Origin: Blautia schinkii | GTDB lineage: Bacteria; Bacillota; Clostridia; Lachnospirales; Lachnospiraceae | Assembly: GCF_013304825.1 (NCBI RefSeq) | Contig: NZ_JAAWUO010000009.1 | Coordinates: 83,876-147,875 of the forward strand | Direction of reading: 5' to 3' | DNA length: 64,000 bases | Part shown: positions 50,231-59,421 of the stretch, piece after piece | Layout: each line of letters opens with the position of its first letter | How positions within the stretch are numbered: position 1 is the stretch's first letter | Notes under the pieces: generated by a model | Told to the model about the DNA's origin: nothing | The model's database searches: none | The model's input: the letters and a program-made list of their open reading frames with translations, nothing else | Translations under genes and position numbers: made by a program

Positions 50231-51676
50231 ATGCCAGTATTAGAAAATTGCGAACCAAAGAGAGTTTTTCATTATTTTGAGGAAATCTGTAAAATCCCTC
50301 ATGGTTCCGGAAATACGAAACAGATCAGTGATTTCCTTGTGAAATTTGCTGAAGATCACGGATTTAAATATGTGCAGGATGAACTGAACAACGTAGTGAT
50401 TTATAAACCAGGTACACCAGGATATGAGAATTCTCCTACAGTTATCATCCAGGGACACATGGATATGGTATGTGAGAAACGGCCGGATGTAGATCATGAT
50501 TTTATGAAAGATGGTCTGAATATTTCTGTAAAAGACGGCTATGTAACAGCCAACGGAACTACACTTGGCGGTGATGACGGTATTGCAGTTGCTTATGGAC
50601 TTGCCCTTCTTGAAAGTACAGATATTCCGCATCCTCCACTTGAAGTGCTTATCACTGTTGATGAAGAAATCGGACTTCTTGGTGCAGTGGGACTTGACTG
50701 CAGTGTTCTGAAGGGAAGAAGATTCATCAATCTTGATTCAGAGGCAGAAGGAAGCCTTTGGATCAGCTGTGCCGGCGGACTCTCCGGTGTCAGCCATATT
50801 CCGGTTCAGCGTGTGGAAGGTGAAGGAGATAAAGTACAGGTGAAAGTCTGCGGACTGATGGGCGGACATTCCGGAGCAGAAATCGATAAGAACAGAGCCA
50901 ACGCCAATAAACTGATGGGACGTTTTCTCTATGGCCTTAAGAAGGAAGCAGATTACGCGATTATTTCCCTTGAAGGTGGCAAGAAAGACAATGCCATTAC
51001 AAGAGAATGTACGGCTGAATTTCTGACAGACGCAGCAGAAAAAGTAAAAGCTTACGCAAAAGAACTTCAGGTACAGATTCGTGAGGAGTATGCAGGCTCA
51101 GATGAGAATATTACTATTGAAGTAACAGAGGAAGGGGAAGCCTGCGCACAGGTTCTTCATCCGACAAGCCAGGAGAAAATCGTATTTTATCTCCAGAACG
51201 TACCGTTCGGAATTCAGAAGATGAGCGGAACAATTTCCGGACTTGTTGAGACTTCCAGCAATATCGGAATCCTCCGTCTTGATGAGGACGAACTTTTTGC
51301 AAGCTCCAGCGTAAGAAGTTCTGTAGACGCAGCATGCGGTGCACTGTCTGACAAGATCGAGTATCTTACAGAATTCCTTGGCGGTGAGTATGAAGTACAG
51401 GGCGCATATCCTGCATGGGAATACCGCAAGGAGTCTCCGTTAAGAGATAAGATGGTAGAGATTTTTGAGGAGATGTACGGACATAAGCCAGCGGTGGTCG
51501 CAATCCACGCAGGCCTTGAGTGTGGACTCTTCTACAAGAAGATGGAAGGTCTTGACTGCGTATCTCTTGGGCCGGATATGAAAGATATCCATACATCTGA
51601 GGAAGTTTTAAGCATTGCTTCTACAGAAAGGGTATGGAAATATCTCCTGAAAGTTCTTGAGAATCTGAAAGACTGA
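50231..51676 (+). CDS. pepD: Aminoacyl-histidine dipeptidase (M20 family, PepD)
   Basis: A 481-aa metallodipeptidase that splits Xaa-His and related dipeptides. The zinc ligands follow the M20 pattern: H in IIQGHMDMVCEK, bridging D in TTLGGDDGIAVAYG, E-E in TVDEEIGLLGA, D in INLDSEAEGSL, and H near the C terminus. GGHSGAEIDKNRANA marks the lid/dimerisation domain insertion, and AIHAGLECGLFYKK is typical of PepD. AGGAGG lies 9 bases upstream. The gene has its own terminator. Confidence 0.93.
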   Translation: MPVLENCEPKRVFHYFEEICKIPHGSGNTKQISDFLVKFAEDHGFKYVQDELNNVVIYKPGTPGYENSPTVIIQGHMDMVCEKRPDVDHDFMKDGLNISVKDGYVTANGTTLGGDDGIAVAYGLALLESTDIPHPPLEVLITVDEEIGLLGAVGLDCSVLKGRRFINLDSEAEGSLWISCAGGLSGVSHIPVQRVEGEGDKVQVKVCGLMGGHSGAEIDKNRANANKLMGRFLYGLKKEADYAIISLEGGKKDNAITRECTAEFLTDAAEKVKAYAKELQVQIREEYAGSDENITIEVTEEGEACAQVLHPTSQEKIVFYLQNVPFGIQKMSGTISGLVETSSNIGILRLDEDELFASSSVRSSVDAACGALSDKIEYLTEFLGGEYEVQGAYPAWEYRKESPLRDKMVEIFEEMYGHKPAVVAIHAGLECGLFYKKMEGLDCVSLGPDMKDIHTSEEVLSIASTERVWKYLLKVLENLKD

Positions 51677-51705
51677 TAAGAACCGAAAACGAATGAATAC
51701 AGGAT

Positions 51706-51745
51706 ACCCCGGGGTGGGCAGCAGCTTTTCCCTGGGGTGTTTTTA
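51706..51745 (+). terminator. Rho-independent terminator of pepD
   Basis: ACCCCGGGG (51706-51714) pairs with CCCTGGGGT (51730-51738), one G-T pair, then GTTTTTA. A second small hairpin (TATGCAC/GTGCATA, 51744-51763) follows. The rest of the 317-base gap is AT-rich leader DNA for the next gene. Confidence 0.85.
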
Positions 51746-51916
51746 TGCACCCCTGAGTGCATATTTGCGGAAGGTATGAAACTTTTCGAGAAAAACATTC
51801 ATAAAAAGGAACTCCATGCATATATATAGATTTGTGGATGCATCACACAAAAAGAGAAGTATTATATAATTTTTTGATAAAAAATTTATAAAGAATCCCT
51901 ATTTTTTCGAAACATA

Positions 51917-51973
51917 TGTTATAATAAAAAAGTATGCCGCTGTCATTAGGGACCAGACTTTAAGGATGACAGC
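51917..51973 (+). promoter_or_regulatory. Extended -10 promoter and leader hairpin of the alarmone synthetase gene
   Basis: TGTTATAAT, with TATAAT at 51920-51925 and extended TGn at 51917-51919. No good -35 is visible. The leader contains GCTGTCAT (51939-51946) and ATGACAGC (51966-51973), an 8-bp inverted repeat with a 19-base loop, ending about 20 bases before the ATG. Confidence 0.55.
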
Positions 51974-51993
51974 AGATTTAAGGAGCGAGCAAC

Positions 51994-52806
51994 ATGGAAA
52001 TACAGTTATGGCGAAGTATTCTGTGCCCTTATGAGCTGGCTGTCAAGGAACTGACAGTCAAATTTGAACATATGATAGAAGAGTATCGTGAGAACGATCG
52101 TTATTCCCCCATTGAACAGGTCAGTGGAAGGGTAAAGAGTGTCTCCAGTATCCTGGAGAAGATGCAGCGCAAGCATATCCCCATCGAGCAGATGGAGACT
52201 GAGGTGGAGGATCTTGCAGGAGTTAGGATCATCTGTCAGTTTGAGGAAGATATTGATACAGTAGCTGCCATTATCCGAAAAAGAACAGATATGGAAGTAA
52301 AAAGTGAGAAAAACTATCTCACCCATATCAAGCAGAGCGGATACCGCAGCTATCATATGATCCTCTACTACACAGTAGAAACTATTGACGGGCCGAAGAG
52401 ACTGCAGGTAGAGATTCAGATCCGTACTATGGCGATGAATTTCTGGGCAACCATTGAGCATTCTCTTCAGTATAAATATAAAGGCGATATGCCGCCTCAT
52501 GTGGCAGAACGTCTCAGCAAGGCATCTGATGCCATTATCTCACTGGATCATGAGATGTCCTCTGTGCGAAATGAGATCATGGATGCGCAGAACTCTTCAC
52601 AGATGCAGTCCAATCTGGTGAAGGATATTCTGAATAATATTGAGAATCTTTACCGGGTATCCAGTGAACGTGAAGTCAGCAAGATCCAGGATGAATTTCT
52701 CAGGGTCTTTAAGACCAAGGATCTGCGGCAGCTGGAGAGATTTCACAGACAGCTGGACATCATTGCCGAAGGCTACAGAGCACAGGCTGTTCATCACAGC
52801 ATGTAG
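51994..52806 (+). CDS. Small alarmone synthetase, RelQ/YjbM type
   Basis: A (p)ppGpp synthetase with only the synthetase domain, 270 aa. Residues about 20-200 hold the RelA_SpoT domain: RVKSVSSILEKMQRK, VEDLAGVRIICQFEED (metal Asp and G-loop), HIKQSGYRSYHMILYY (GTP-binding Tyr) and the VEIQIRTMAMNFWATIEHSL motif with the catalytic Glu. No HD hydrolase domain is present. The C-terminal 60 residues are helical and acidic/basic mixed, longer than in YjbM (about 210 aa). It makes alarmone independently of the ribosome. Confidence 0.92.
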   Translation: MEIQLWRSILCPYELAVKELTVKFEHMIEEYRENDRYSPIEQVSGRVKSVSSILEKMQRKHIPIEQMETEVEDLAGVRIICQFEEDIDTVAAIIRKRTDMEVKSEKNYLTHIKQSGYRSYHMILYYTVETIDGPKRLQVEIQIRTMAMNFWATIEHSLQYKYKGDMPPHVAERLSKASDAIISLDHEMSSVRNEIMDAQNSSQMQSNLVKDILNNIENLYRVSSEREVSKIQDEFLRVFKTKDLRQLERFHRQLDIIAEGYRAQAVHHSM

Positions 52807-52873
52807 ATGCCCCGGCATTAGTGGCTGAAAGATTCGTAAATCTGAAAATATAGATACATATGAGGAATGATAA

Positions 52874-54847
52874 ATGCAGGATTTTTTACCGGTTACAAGG
52901 GAAGATATGAAGTCAAGAGGCTGGGAGGCGGTTGATTTTGTCTATGTCACAGGCGATGCATACGTAGATCATCCGTCTTTTGGATCAGCAATCATCGGAC
53001 GTCTTCTGGAGAGCAGAGGCTACCGTGTAGGCATGATCCCTCAGCCTGACTGGCGCAGGAAAGAGAGTATCCAGGTGTTCGGGGAACCGCGCCTGGGTTT
53101 TCTTGTTACGGCGGGAAACATGGATTCCATGGTGAATCATTACACAGTTTCCAAAAAACGCAGAAGTACAGATGCCTATTCCCCAGGGGGAAAAATGGGC
53201 CTGAGACCGGACCGTGCTTCTGTTGTATACAGCAATCTGATCCGGCAGACATATAAACATACGCCTATCATTCTTGGCGGTATTGAAGCAAGCCTCCGGA
53301 GAATGGCACACTACGATTACTGGGAGAATAAGGTTAAGCACAGTATTCTTATTGATTCCGGTGCAGATCTTATTTCTTATGGTATGGGTGAGCACTCGAT
53401 CCTGGAGATCGCAGAGGCACTGCAGAGCGGGATCCCTGTGGATGAGATAACCTATGTGGCAGGAACCGTTTTTAAGAGCCATGATATCGGCAGGGTGTAC
53501 GAGCCTTTGACCCTTCCGGATTTTGAACAGGTACAGACAGATAAGAAGGCTTATGCAGACAGTTTTGCCATCCAGTATCGGAACACAGATCCGTTTACAG
53601 CGAAACCTTTGGCAGAATCCTATGGAAACCGTGGATATGTAATACAGAATCCGCCTGCACAGCCACTGACACAAACAGAAATGGATGATGTCTACGATCT
53701 TCCTTATACAGGACAGTACCATCCTATGTATCAGAAAGATGGCGGAATTCCGGCACTGAAGGAAATCAAGTTCAGCCTGACCAGTAACCGGGGATGCTTC
53801 GGAAGCTGCAATTTCTGCGCGCTGACATTTCACCAGGGACGTATTCTACAGACAAGGAGCCATGAATCCATTCTGAAAGAAGCTGTCAGGATGACAGAGG
53901 ATCCTGATTTTAAGGGGTATATCCATGATGTAGGAGGCCCGACAGCAGATTTCCGTCATCCGTCCTGCAAAAAGCAGCTGACAAAAGGTGTCTGCCAGAA
54001 CCGGCAGTGCCTGTTTCCGTCTCCATGCAAGAACCTTACGGTGGATCACAAGGATTATCTCACACTTCTCAGGAAAGTCCGGAATATTCCGAAAGTCAAG
54101 AAAGTTTTTGTACGTTCTGGTATCCGCTTTGATTATCTGATGGCAGATCCGGACAAAACATTCTTAAATGAACTTGTGAAATATCATGTAAGCGGACAGC
54201 TTCGTGTGGCACCGGAGCACGTTTCTGATGAAGTCCTGAAATATATGGGAAAACCTCAGCATGCAGTTTATGAAGGTTTCCTGAAAGAATATGAAAAAGC
54301 CAATGCACGTACCGGGAAGCAGCAATACGCAGTTCCTTATTTCATGTCTTCTCATCCGGGATGTACTATGAAGGAAGCCGTGAAGCTTGCAGAATATGTC
54401 CGGGATCTTGGATTTACGCCGGAACAGGTGCAGGATTTTTACCCGACTCCGTCAACACTTTCCACCTGCATGTACTATACGGGAATCCATCCTCTTACAG
54501 GAGAAAAGGTATATGTGCCGAAGAATCCTCATGAAAAAGCGATTCAGAGAGCCCTGATGCAGTACAAGAACCCGGAGAACAGGGAGCTGATCCTGGAGGG
54601 GCTTAAAATGACAGGCAGGATGGATCTGGTAGGATTTGGCCCGAAATGCCTGATTCGCCCAAGAGAGCTCCATGGAAAAAATACTTCAGGCAAAAGGAAG
54701 TCTGACATAAAACAGGGAACACGAAATTCCACAGGCAGAAATTCCGGCAGAAAAAATCCATGTTCTTCATCGAAACAGATAAAAAAAACACAGGTAAGGA
54801 GTTCCGTAAATGAAAAATACAAAAAAAACAAAAACAAGAAAAGGTGA
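52874..54847 (+). CDS. YgiQ family radical SAM protein
   Basis: A 657-aa protein. The N-terminal domain (about 1-270) begins DFLPVTREDMKSRGW, with GGIEASLRRMAHYDYW. The radical-SAM Cys motif is CFGSCNFCALTFHQGR (CxxxCxxC) at about residue 313. Further Cys-rich loops (CKKQLTKGVCQNRQCLFPSPC) are typical of YgiQ. The C-terminal 60 residues are a Lys/Ser/Asn-rich tail. Its biochemical function is not established in any organism I know of. The end overlaps the next gene by 38 bases. Confidence 0.92.
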   Translation: MQDFLPVTREDMKSRGWEAVDFVYVTGDAYVDHPSFGSAIIGRLLESRGYRVGMIPQPDWRRKESIQVFGEPRLGFLVTAGNMDSMVNHYTVSKKRRSTDAYSPGGKMGLRPDRASVVYSNLIRQTYKHTPIILGGIEASLRRMAHYDYWENKVKHSILIDSGADLISYGMGEHSILEIAEALQSGIPVDEITYVAGTVFKSHDIGRVYEPLTLPDFEQVQTDKKAYADSFAIQYRNTDPFTAKPLAESYGNRGYVIQNPPAQPLTQTEMDDVYDLPYTGQYHPMYQKDGGIPALKEIKFSLTSNRGCFGSCNFCALTFHQGRILQTRSHESILKEAVRMTEDPDFKGYIHDVGGPTADFRHPSCKKQLTKGVCQNRQCLFPSPCKNLTVDHKDYLTLLRKVRNIPKVKKVFVRSGIRFDYLMADPDKTFLNELVKYHVSGQLRVAPEHVSDEVLKYMGKPQHAVYEGFLKEYEKANARTGKQQYAVPYFMSSHPGCTMKEAVKLAEYVRDLGFTPEQVQDFYPTPSTLSTCMYYTGIHPLTGEKVYVPKNPHEKAIQRALMQYKNPENRELILEGLKMTGRMDLVGFGPKCLIRPRELHGKNTSGKRKSDIKQGTRNSTGRNSGRKNPCSSSKQIKKTQVRSSVNEKYKKNKNKKR

Positions 54848-55430
54848 TTTCGGATACTTCAACAGTGAAAAAAAACGACGGCTTCTGATCACGGCAGGTC
54901 TTTTTTCTCTGCCCCTTCTGATCTTCTTTGTGGCCTGGGCTGTTAATGGCACAAGGATGACAGTGTGGACAGTGCTTACAGTGGTAGGCTGCCTTCCTGG
55001 CTGCAAATCTATGGTGAGTCTGATCATGATCCTGATGCGCCACCCTATGGATGAGAAGCTTTTTAAAGAGATCCGGAGTCATGCAGGAGATCTTGTCATG
55101 TCTTACGAGATGTACATGACTTTTTATGAAAAAAGCGGCTATCTTGATGCAGTTGCTGTATGCGGAAATACAGTGGTAGGATATACCAGCGATCCCAAAG
55201 CAGATATCGCATATCTGGCAGAGCAGTCCCAGAAGATTGTGCGCAAGAACGGATACAAAGTAGATGTAAAGATCCTCAAAGATCTGAAACCATATCTGGA
55301 ACGTCTGGATTCCATGATCGAGCATAAAGAATCTCTGCGGAGCGGAATCAAATTCACACCAGACGACCGTTATCCGGATCTTTCCAGGGAAGAGCTGATC
55401 AAGCATACGATCCTGGCAATCTGCCTGTAG
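54810..55430 (+). CDS. Uncharacterised protein with two membrane helices
   Basis: A 206-aa protein I do not recognise. A basic start (KNTKKTKTRKGDF) is followed by two hydrophobic helices (about 28-46 and 50-74, separated by NGTRMTVW), then a soluble C-terminal domain of about 130 residues (HPMDEKLFKEIRSHAGDLVMSY to the end) with alternating strands and helices and no metal or nucleotide motif. It begins inside the ygiQ-like gene and is followed by the pseudouridine synthase gene after 12 bases, so it belongs to that operon. Confidence 0.72.
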   Translation: MKNTKKTKTRKGDFGYFNSEKKRRLLITAGLFSLPLLIFFVAWAVNGTRMTVWTVLTVVGCLPGCKSMVSLIMILMRHPMDEKLFKEIRSHAGDLVMSYEMYMTFYEKSGYLDAVAVCGNTVVGYTSDPKADIAYLAEQSQKIVRKNGYKVDVKILKDLKPYLERLDSMIEHKESLRSGIKFTPDDRYPDLSREELIKHTILAICL

Positions 55431-55442
55431 GAGTATTATATA

Positions 55443-56411
55443 ATGAAAGAATTTATCATCAATGACAACGAGGCAGGGCAGCGTTTTGACAAATATCTGG
55501 CGAAACTTTTAAGAGAGGCACCTAAGAGCTTCTTCTATAAAATGATGCGAAAGAAAAACATCATACTCAACGGAAAAAAAGCAACCGGCAATGAGAAGCT
55601 GCTTTCCGGAGATCATGTGAAGCTGTTTTTAAGTGATGAGACTTTTGAGAAATTCAGCGGAAGTGTTCCTGCGCCGAGAGCGAAGCATTCCCTGGATATT
55701 GTGTATGAGGACGAACATATTCTGCTGATCAATAAGCCTTCGGGAATGCTCTCCCAGCCGGCAGATGACGGAACGCCTTCCCTGGTGGAATATCTGACAA
55801 GCTATCTTCTTGAAAATGGAAGCCTTACAGAAGAAGAACTTCGAACATTCCGGCCATCTGTATGCAATCGTCTTGACAGGAATACCACAGGCCTGATTGC
55901 AGCCGGAAAGAGCCTTCCAGGATTGCAGGAGCTTTCCGGAATGTTTAAATCCAGAAATCTCCATAAGTATTATCTGTGCCTGGTGGAGGGAGTACTGTCA
56001 GAAAAAAAGCATATCAAAGGCTACCTGGCAAAAGATAAAAAAAATAACAAAGTAACCATCTACAGATCAGAGAAAGAAGGTACACTGCCTGTTGAGACGA
56101 GATATTTTCCTCTGGGAAACAACGGGAAAAGGACACTTCTTAAGGTAGAGCTGATCACAGGACGTGCACACCAGATCCGTGCACATCTGGCATCAGAAGG
56201 CCATCCTGTAGTGGGAGATCCGAAATACGGAAGAACAGGAGCGAAAATAAAAAGCCAGCTTCTTCATTCCTTCCGTCTGGAGTTTCCTTCAATGGAAGGC
56301 ACACTTTCTTATCTTTCGGGAAAAGCGTTCACAGCACCGGTACCGGAGATCTTTCTTGGAACATTAAAAGAGGAACAGTTGGAGGAGAGTTATTATGAAA
56401 ATCTGGAATGA
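55443..56411 (+). CDS. RluA-family rRNA pseudouridine synthase
   Basis: A 322-aa enzyme. The N-terminal S4-like RNA-binding domain (NEAGQRFDKYLAKLLREAP and KMMRKKNIILNGKKA) covers residues about 1-65. The catalytic domain follows with ILLINKPSGMLSQP, VCNRLDRNTTGLIAAGK containing the catalytic Asp in the HRLD-type motif (here N-R-L-D-R-N-T), and GRAHQIRAHLASEGHPVVGDPKYG. RluC/RluD-type target sites cannot be assigned from sequence. Its 3' end overlaps the signal peptidase gene by 17 bases. Confidence 0.9.
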   Translation: MKEFIINDNEAGQRFDKYLAKLLREAPKSFFYKMMRKKNIILNGKKATGNEKLLSGDHVKLFLSDETFEKFSGSVPAPRAKHSLDIVYEDEHILLINKPSGMLSQPADDGTPSLVEYLTSYLLENGSLTEEELRTFRPSVCNRLDRNTTGLIAAGKSLPGLQELSGMFKSRNLHKYYLCLVEGVLSEKKHIKGYLAKDKKNNKVTIYRSEKEGTLPVETRYFPLGNNGKRTLLKVELITGRAHQIRAHLASEGHPVVGDPKYGRTGAKIKSQLLHSFRLEFPSMEGTLSYLSGKAFTAPVPEIFLGTLKEEQLEESYYENLE

Positions 56412-56952
56412 AATATGGGACTATGTGAAGATGATCATCATTGTGGTGGTTGTAGTCCTTGTTATCAATAATGTAGTACTGATCAATGCAAAGATCCCGT
56501 CAGAATCCATGGAAAACACCATCATGACAGGAGACCGTATTTTCGGTTATCGTCTTGCTTATGGCTTGAATCTTGATCTTTTCGGAAAAGAGATCTCTAA
56601 AAAATGGAAAGATCCGGAGCGTTTTGACATTGTGATCTTCAAATATCCGGATGATGAGTCACAGCTTTTTATCAAACGTCTTATCGGACTTCCGGGAGAT
56701 AAAGTTGAGATCAGAAACGGCAAAGTATACATTAATGATTCAGAGACCCCTCTCGAAGATGATTATGTTCCGGAAACTCCGCTTGGCAGTTTCGGACCTT
56801 ATGAAGTACCTGAAAACTGTTACTTTATGATGGGAGATAACCGAAATAACTCCAAGGATTCCAGATACTGGACAAACACTTATGTACGTTTTGACCAGAT
56901 CATCGGAAAAGCTGAGATCCGTTATTTCCCGTCCATCAAACTTCTGAATTAA
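56395..56952 (+). CDS. Signal peptidase I
   Basis: A 185-aa type I leader peptidase. One N-terminal membrane helix (about 8-29) places the active site outside. The catalytic Ser is in IPSESMENTIMTGDR and the catalytic Lys in FIKRLIGLPGD; GDNRNNSKDSRYW is box E. It is short with a single membrane anchor, as in Gram-positive SipS-type enzymes. The start overlaps the pseudouridine synthase gene, so translation is coupled. Confidence 0.93.
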   Translation: MKIWNEIWDYVKMIIIVVVVVLVINNVVLINAKIPSESMENTIMTGDRIFGYRLAYGLNLDLFGKEISKKWKDPERFDIVIFKYPDDESQLFIKRLIGLPGDKVEIRNGKVYINDSETPLEDDYVPETPLGSFGPYEVPENCYFMMGDNRNNSKDSRYWTNTYVRFDQIIGKAEIRYFPSIKLLN

Positions 56953-56967
56953 AAGGCAGGATAAAAA

Positions 56968-57501
56968 ATGGCAACATGGAACAGCAGAGGTCTCAGAGGT
57001 TCCACGCTGGAGGAACTGATCAACCGAACCAATGACCAGTACAGAGAGAAAGGACTTGCCTTGATCCAGAAGATTCCCACACCTATCACACCGGTGAAAA
57101 TGGACAAGAATAGCCGACACATCACACTGGCGTATTTTGAACAGAAAAGTACAGTAGACTATATCGGAGCAGTGCAGGGAATCCCTGTCTGCTTCGATGC
57201 AAAAGAATGCTGTGTAAAGACCTTTCCCCTTGCGAATATTCATCCTCACCAGGTAACTTTTATGGAAGAGTTTGAAAAACAGAAGGGGATTGCTTTTTTT
57301 CTGATTTATTTCAGCGCAGACAATGTTTTTTACTATCTGACGCTTCGCAAACTTCAGGAATTCTGGAATCGGATGGAAGCAGGGGGAAGAAAAAGTTTCC
57401 GGAGGGATGAGCTGGATGAGGAGTTTTATCTTACTGGAAAAAATGGATTTCTGGTACCATATCTGGACGGGATCCAGAAAGATCTGCAATTACGGGATTG
57501 A
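56968..57501 (+). CDS. recU: Holliday junction resolvase RecU-like protein
   Basis: A 177-aa protein of the RecU family that cuts four-way junctions in Gram-positive bacteria. The core matches: GSTLEELINRTNDQYREKGL, ALIQKIPTPITPVKMD, AYFEQKSTVDYIGAVQGIP, VCFDAKECCVKTFPL and NIHPHQVTFMEEFEKQKGIA. The acidic and Lys residues of STVDY and DAKE fit the PD-(D/E)XK-type active site. Gene symbol is given by family recognition. It lies 15 bases after the signal peptidase gene. Confidence 0.9.
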   Translation: MATWNSRGLRGSTLEELINRTNDQYREKGLALIQKIPTPITPVKMDKNSRHITLAYFEQKSTVDYIGAVQGIPVCFDAKECCVKTFPLANIHPHQVTFMEEFEKQKGIAFFLIYFSADNVFYYLTLRKLQEFWNRMEAGGRKSFRRDELDEEFYLTGKNGFLVPYLDGIQKDLQLRD

Positions 57502-57609
57502 CTTTTGGAAAACTTTCCTATATAATCTATTTTAGTTTTTCTACGGTAGCATGGTAACGAACTAAAGTAAAGCCGCAGAATTTCAAATTGTTTTACGGAG
57601 GAGATCATT

Positions 57610-58731
57610 ATGCAGCGTATTTTTCATACACCTGAAGGTGTGCGAGACATTTACGGAGAGGAATGCAGCCGCAAGAAACGGCTCCAGAAGGAGCTCCATC
57701 AGGTGTTTTCAAGATATGGATATGAAGATATAGAGACACCGGGATTTGAATATTTCGAAGTATTCAGCAATGAAGTAGGAACGATTCCATCCAAAGATCT
57801 TTATAAATTTTTTGACAGAGAGGGTAATACACTTGTTTTAAGACCGGATTTTACACCGTCTGTATCAAGAGCATGTGCAACATATTTTGATCCGGAGAAC
57901 GGACCGGTAAGTCTGTGCTATACAGGAAATACTTTTATCAATAATTCCAGTTACAGAGGTCAGATGAAAGAGAACACTCAGATGGGTGTAGAACATATTG
58001 GTGATGATTCCGCAGCAGCAGATGCGGAGATTCTTGCCATGACTGTGGAATGTCTGAAGGCAGCAGGACTTACAGAGTTTCAGGTCAGTGTAGGACAGGT
58101 GGATTATTACAAATCCATTCTTGCAGAGGCAGATCTGGAACCGGAGATTGAAGAACATCTTCGTGAACTGATCTCCCAGAAGAATTATTTCGGTGTGGAA
58201 GAGCTTCTGAAGGGACAGAGCTTAGATGAAAATCTTTCTAAAACCTTTGCAGAGCTGCCGCAAATGTTCGGATCTGCGGAAGTCCTGGAGAAAGCGAAGT
58301 CCCTTACCACTAATACGGAAGCTCTGGCAGCTGTCAGCCGACTGGAGGAGATCTATGAGATCCTGAAAGTTTACGGATGTGAGAAGTATATTGCGTTTGA
58401 CTTTGGAATGCTGAGTAAATTCCGCTATTATACAGGAATTATTTTCCAGGCCTATACATATGGAACCGGTGAGCCATTAGTTAAAGGCGGACGTTATAAT
58501 GAACTGATGAAACATTTCGGAAAACCTGCTTCCTCCATTGGTTTTGCCATTGTTGTGGATAATTTGATGCTTGCTCTTTCCAGACAGAAGCTGGATGTTC
58601 CAGCTGGAGAGGAAACAGTTGTGATTACGTACAAGCAGGAAGAATTAAACGAAGCTATCAAAGAAGTTATGAAACTTCGTAAAGAAGGAAAAAATGTGGC
58701 ATTACGCCCGTCAAAGGAGGAGCAGGACTGA
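57610..58731 (+). CDS. hisZ: ATP phosphoribosyltransferase regulatory subunit HisZ
   Basis: A class II HisRS-like protein that partners the short HisG in the first step of histidine synthesis. It is 373 aa. [13 protein letters not shown] begins the fold, [12 protein letters not shown] and [18 protein letters not shown] are motif-2-like, and [23 protein letters not shown] is the HisA-type motif near residue 260. True HisRS tRNA-binding C-terminal anticodon domain is absent. The upstream 108-base gap contains a GGAAAACTTTCC palindrome (57507-57518) and a TATAAT at 57531 but no convincing -35 spacing and no T-box. The gene starts the his cluster and shares TGATG with hisG. Confidence 0.93.
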   Translation: MQRIFHTPEGVRDIYGEECSRKKRLQKELHQVFSRYGYEDIETPGFEYFEVFSNEVGTIPSKDLYKFFDREGNTLVLRPDFTPSVSRACATYFDPENGPVSLCYTGNTFINNSSYRGQMKENTQMGVEHIGDDSAAADAEILAMTVECLKAAGLTEFQVSVGQVDYYKSILAEADLEPEIEEHLRELISQKNYFGVEELLKGQSLDENLSKTFAELPQMFGSAEVLEKAKSLTTNTEALAAVSRLEEIYEILKVYGCEKYIAFDFGMLSKFRYYTGIIFQAYTYGTGEPLVKGGRYNELMKHFGKPASSIGFAIVVDNLMLALSRQKLDVPAGEETVVITYKQEELNEAIKEVMKLRKEGKNVALRPSKEEQD

Positions 58732-59369
58732 TGCGATATCTTACATTTGCCCTCACAAAAGGGCGTCTGGCTAATAAAACTTTGGACATGTTTGAAAAGA
58801 TCGGAATCACATGTGAGGAGATGCGTGACAAGGACTCCCGAAAACTGATCTTTGTCAATGAGGAACTGAAACTGAAATTTTTCCTTGCAAAAGGACCGGA
58901 TGTGCCGACTTATGTGGAGTACGGTGCAGCTGATATCGGTATCGTAGGAAAAGATACGATTCTGGAAGAAGGACGTAAGCTTTACGAGGTCATGGATCTG
59001 GGATTCGGAGCCTGCCGTATGTGTGTGTGCGGACCGGAAAGTGCCCGTGAAGTGCTTGATAACAATCAGCTGATCCGTGTAGCTACCAAGTATCCAAATA
59101 TTGCAAAAGATTATTTCTATAACAAGAAACATCAGACTGTGGAGATCATCAAACTGAACGGTTCCATTGAGCTTGCACCGATTGTCGGTCTTTCCGAGGT
59201 GATCGTGGATATCGTAGAAACAGGAAGCACTCTCCGGGAGAACGGACTGAAAGTACTGGAGGAGGTTTGCCCGCTGTCTGCACGTATGGTAGTCAACCAG
59301 GTAAGCATGAAGATGGAAGATGAACGTATCCGCAAACTGATCACAGAATTAAGAAGCGTGATAAAGTAA
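58731..59369 (+). CDS. hisG: ATP phosphoribosyltransferase, short form
   Basis: The catalytic subunit of the first enzyme of histidine synthesis, 212 aa. This is the short HisG lacking the C-terminal regulatory domain, consistent with hisZ directly before it. Motifs: [34 protein letters not shown], and the PRPP loop in [15 protein letters not shown]. The start overlaps the hisZ stop by one base. Confidence 0.96.
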   Translation: MRYLTFALTKGRLANKTLDMFEKIGITCEEMRDKDSRKLIFVNEELKLKFFLAKGPDVPTYVEYGAADIGIVGKDTILEEGRKLYEVMDLGFGACRMCVCGPESAREVLDNNQLIRVATKYPNIAKDYFYNKKHQTVEIIKLNGSIELAPIVGLSEVIVDIVETGSTLRENGLKVLEEVCPLSARMVVNQVSMKMEDERIRKLITELRSVIK

Positions 59370-59421
59370 ATTCTCCGGACTATAAGGAGAACTAAATACA
59401 GAAAGAAGGCAGAGATTTAAT

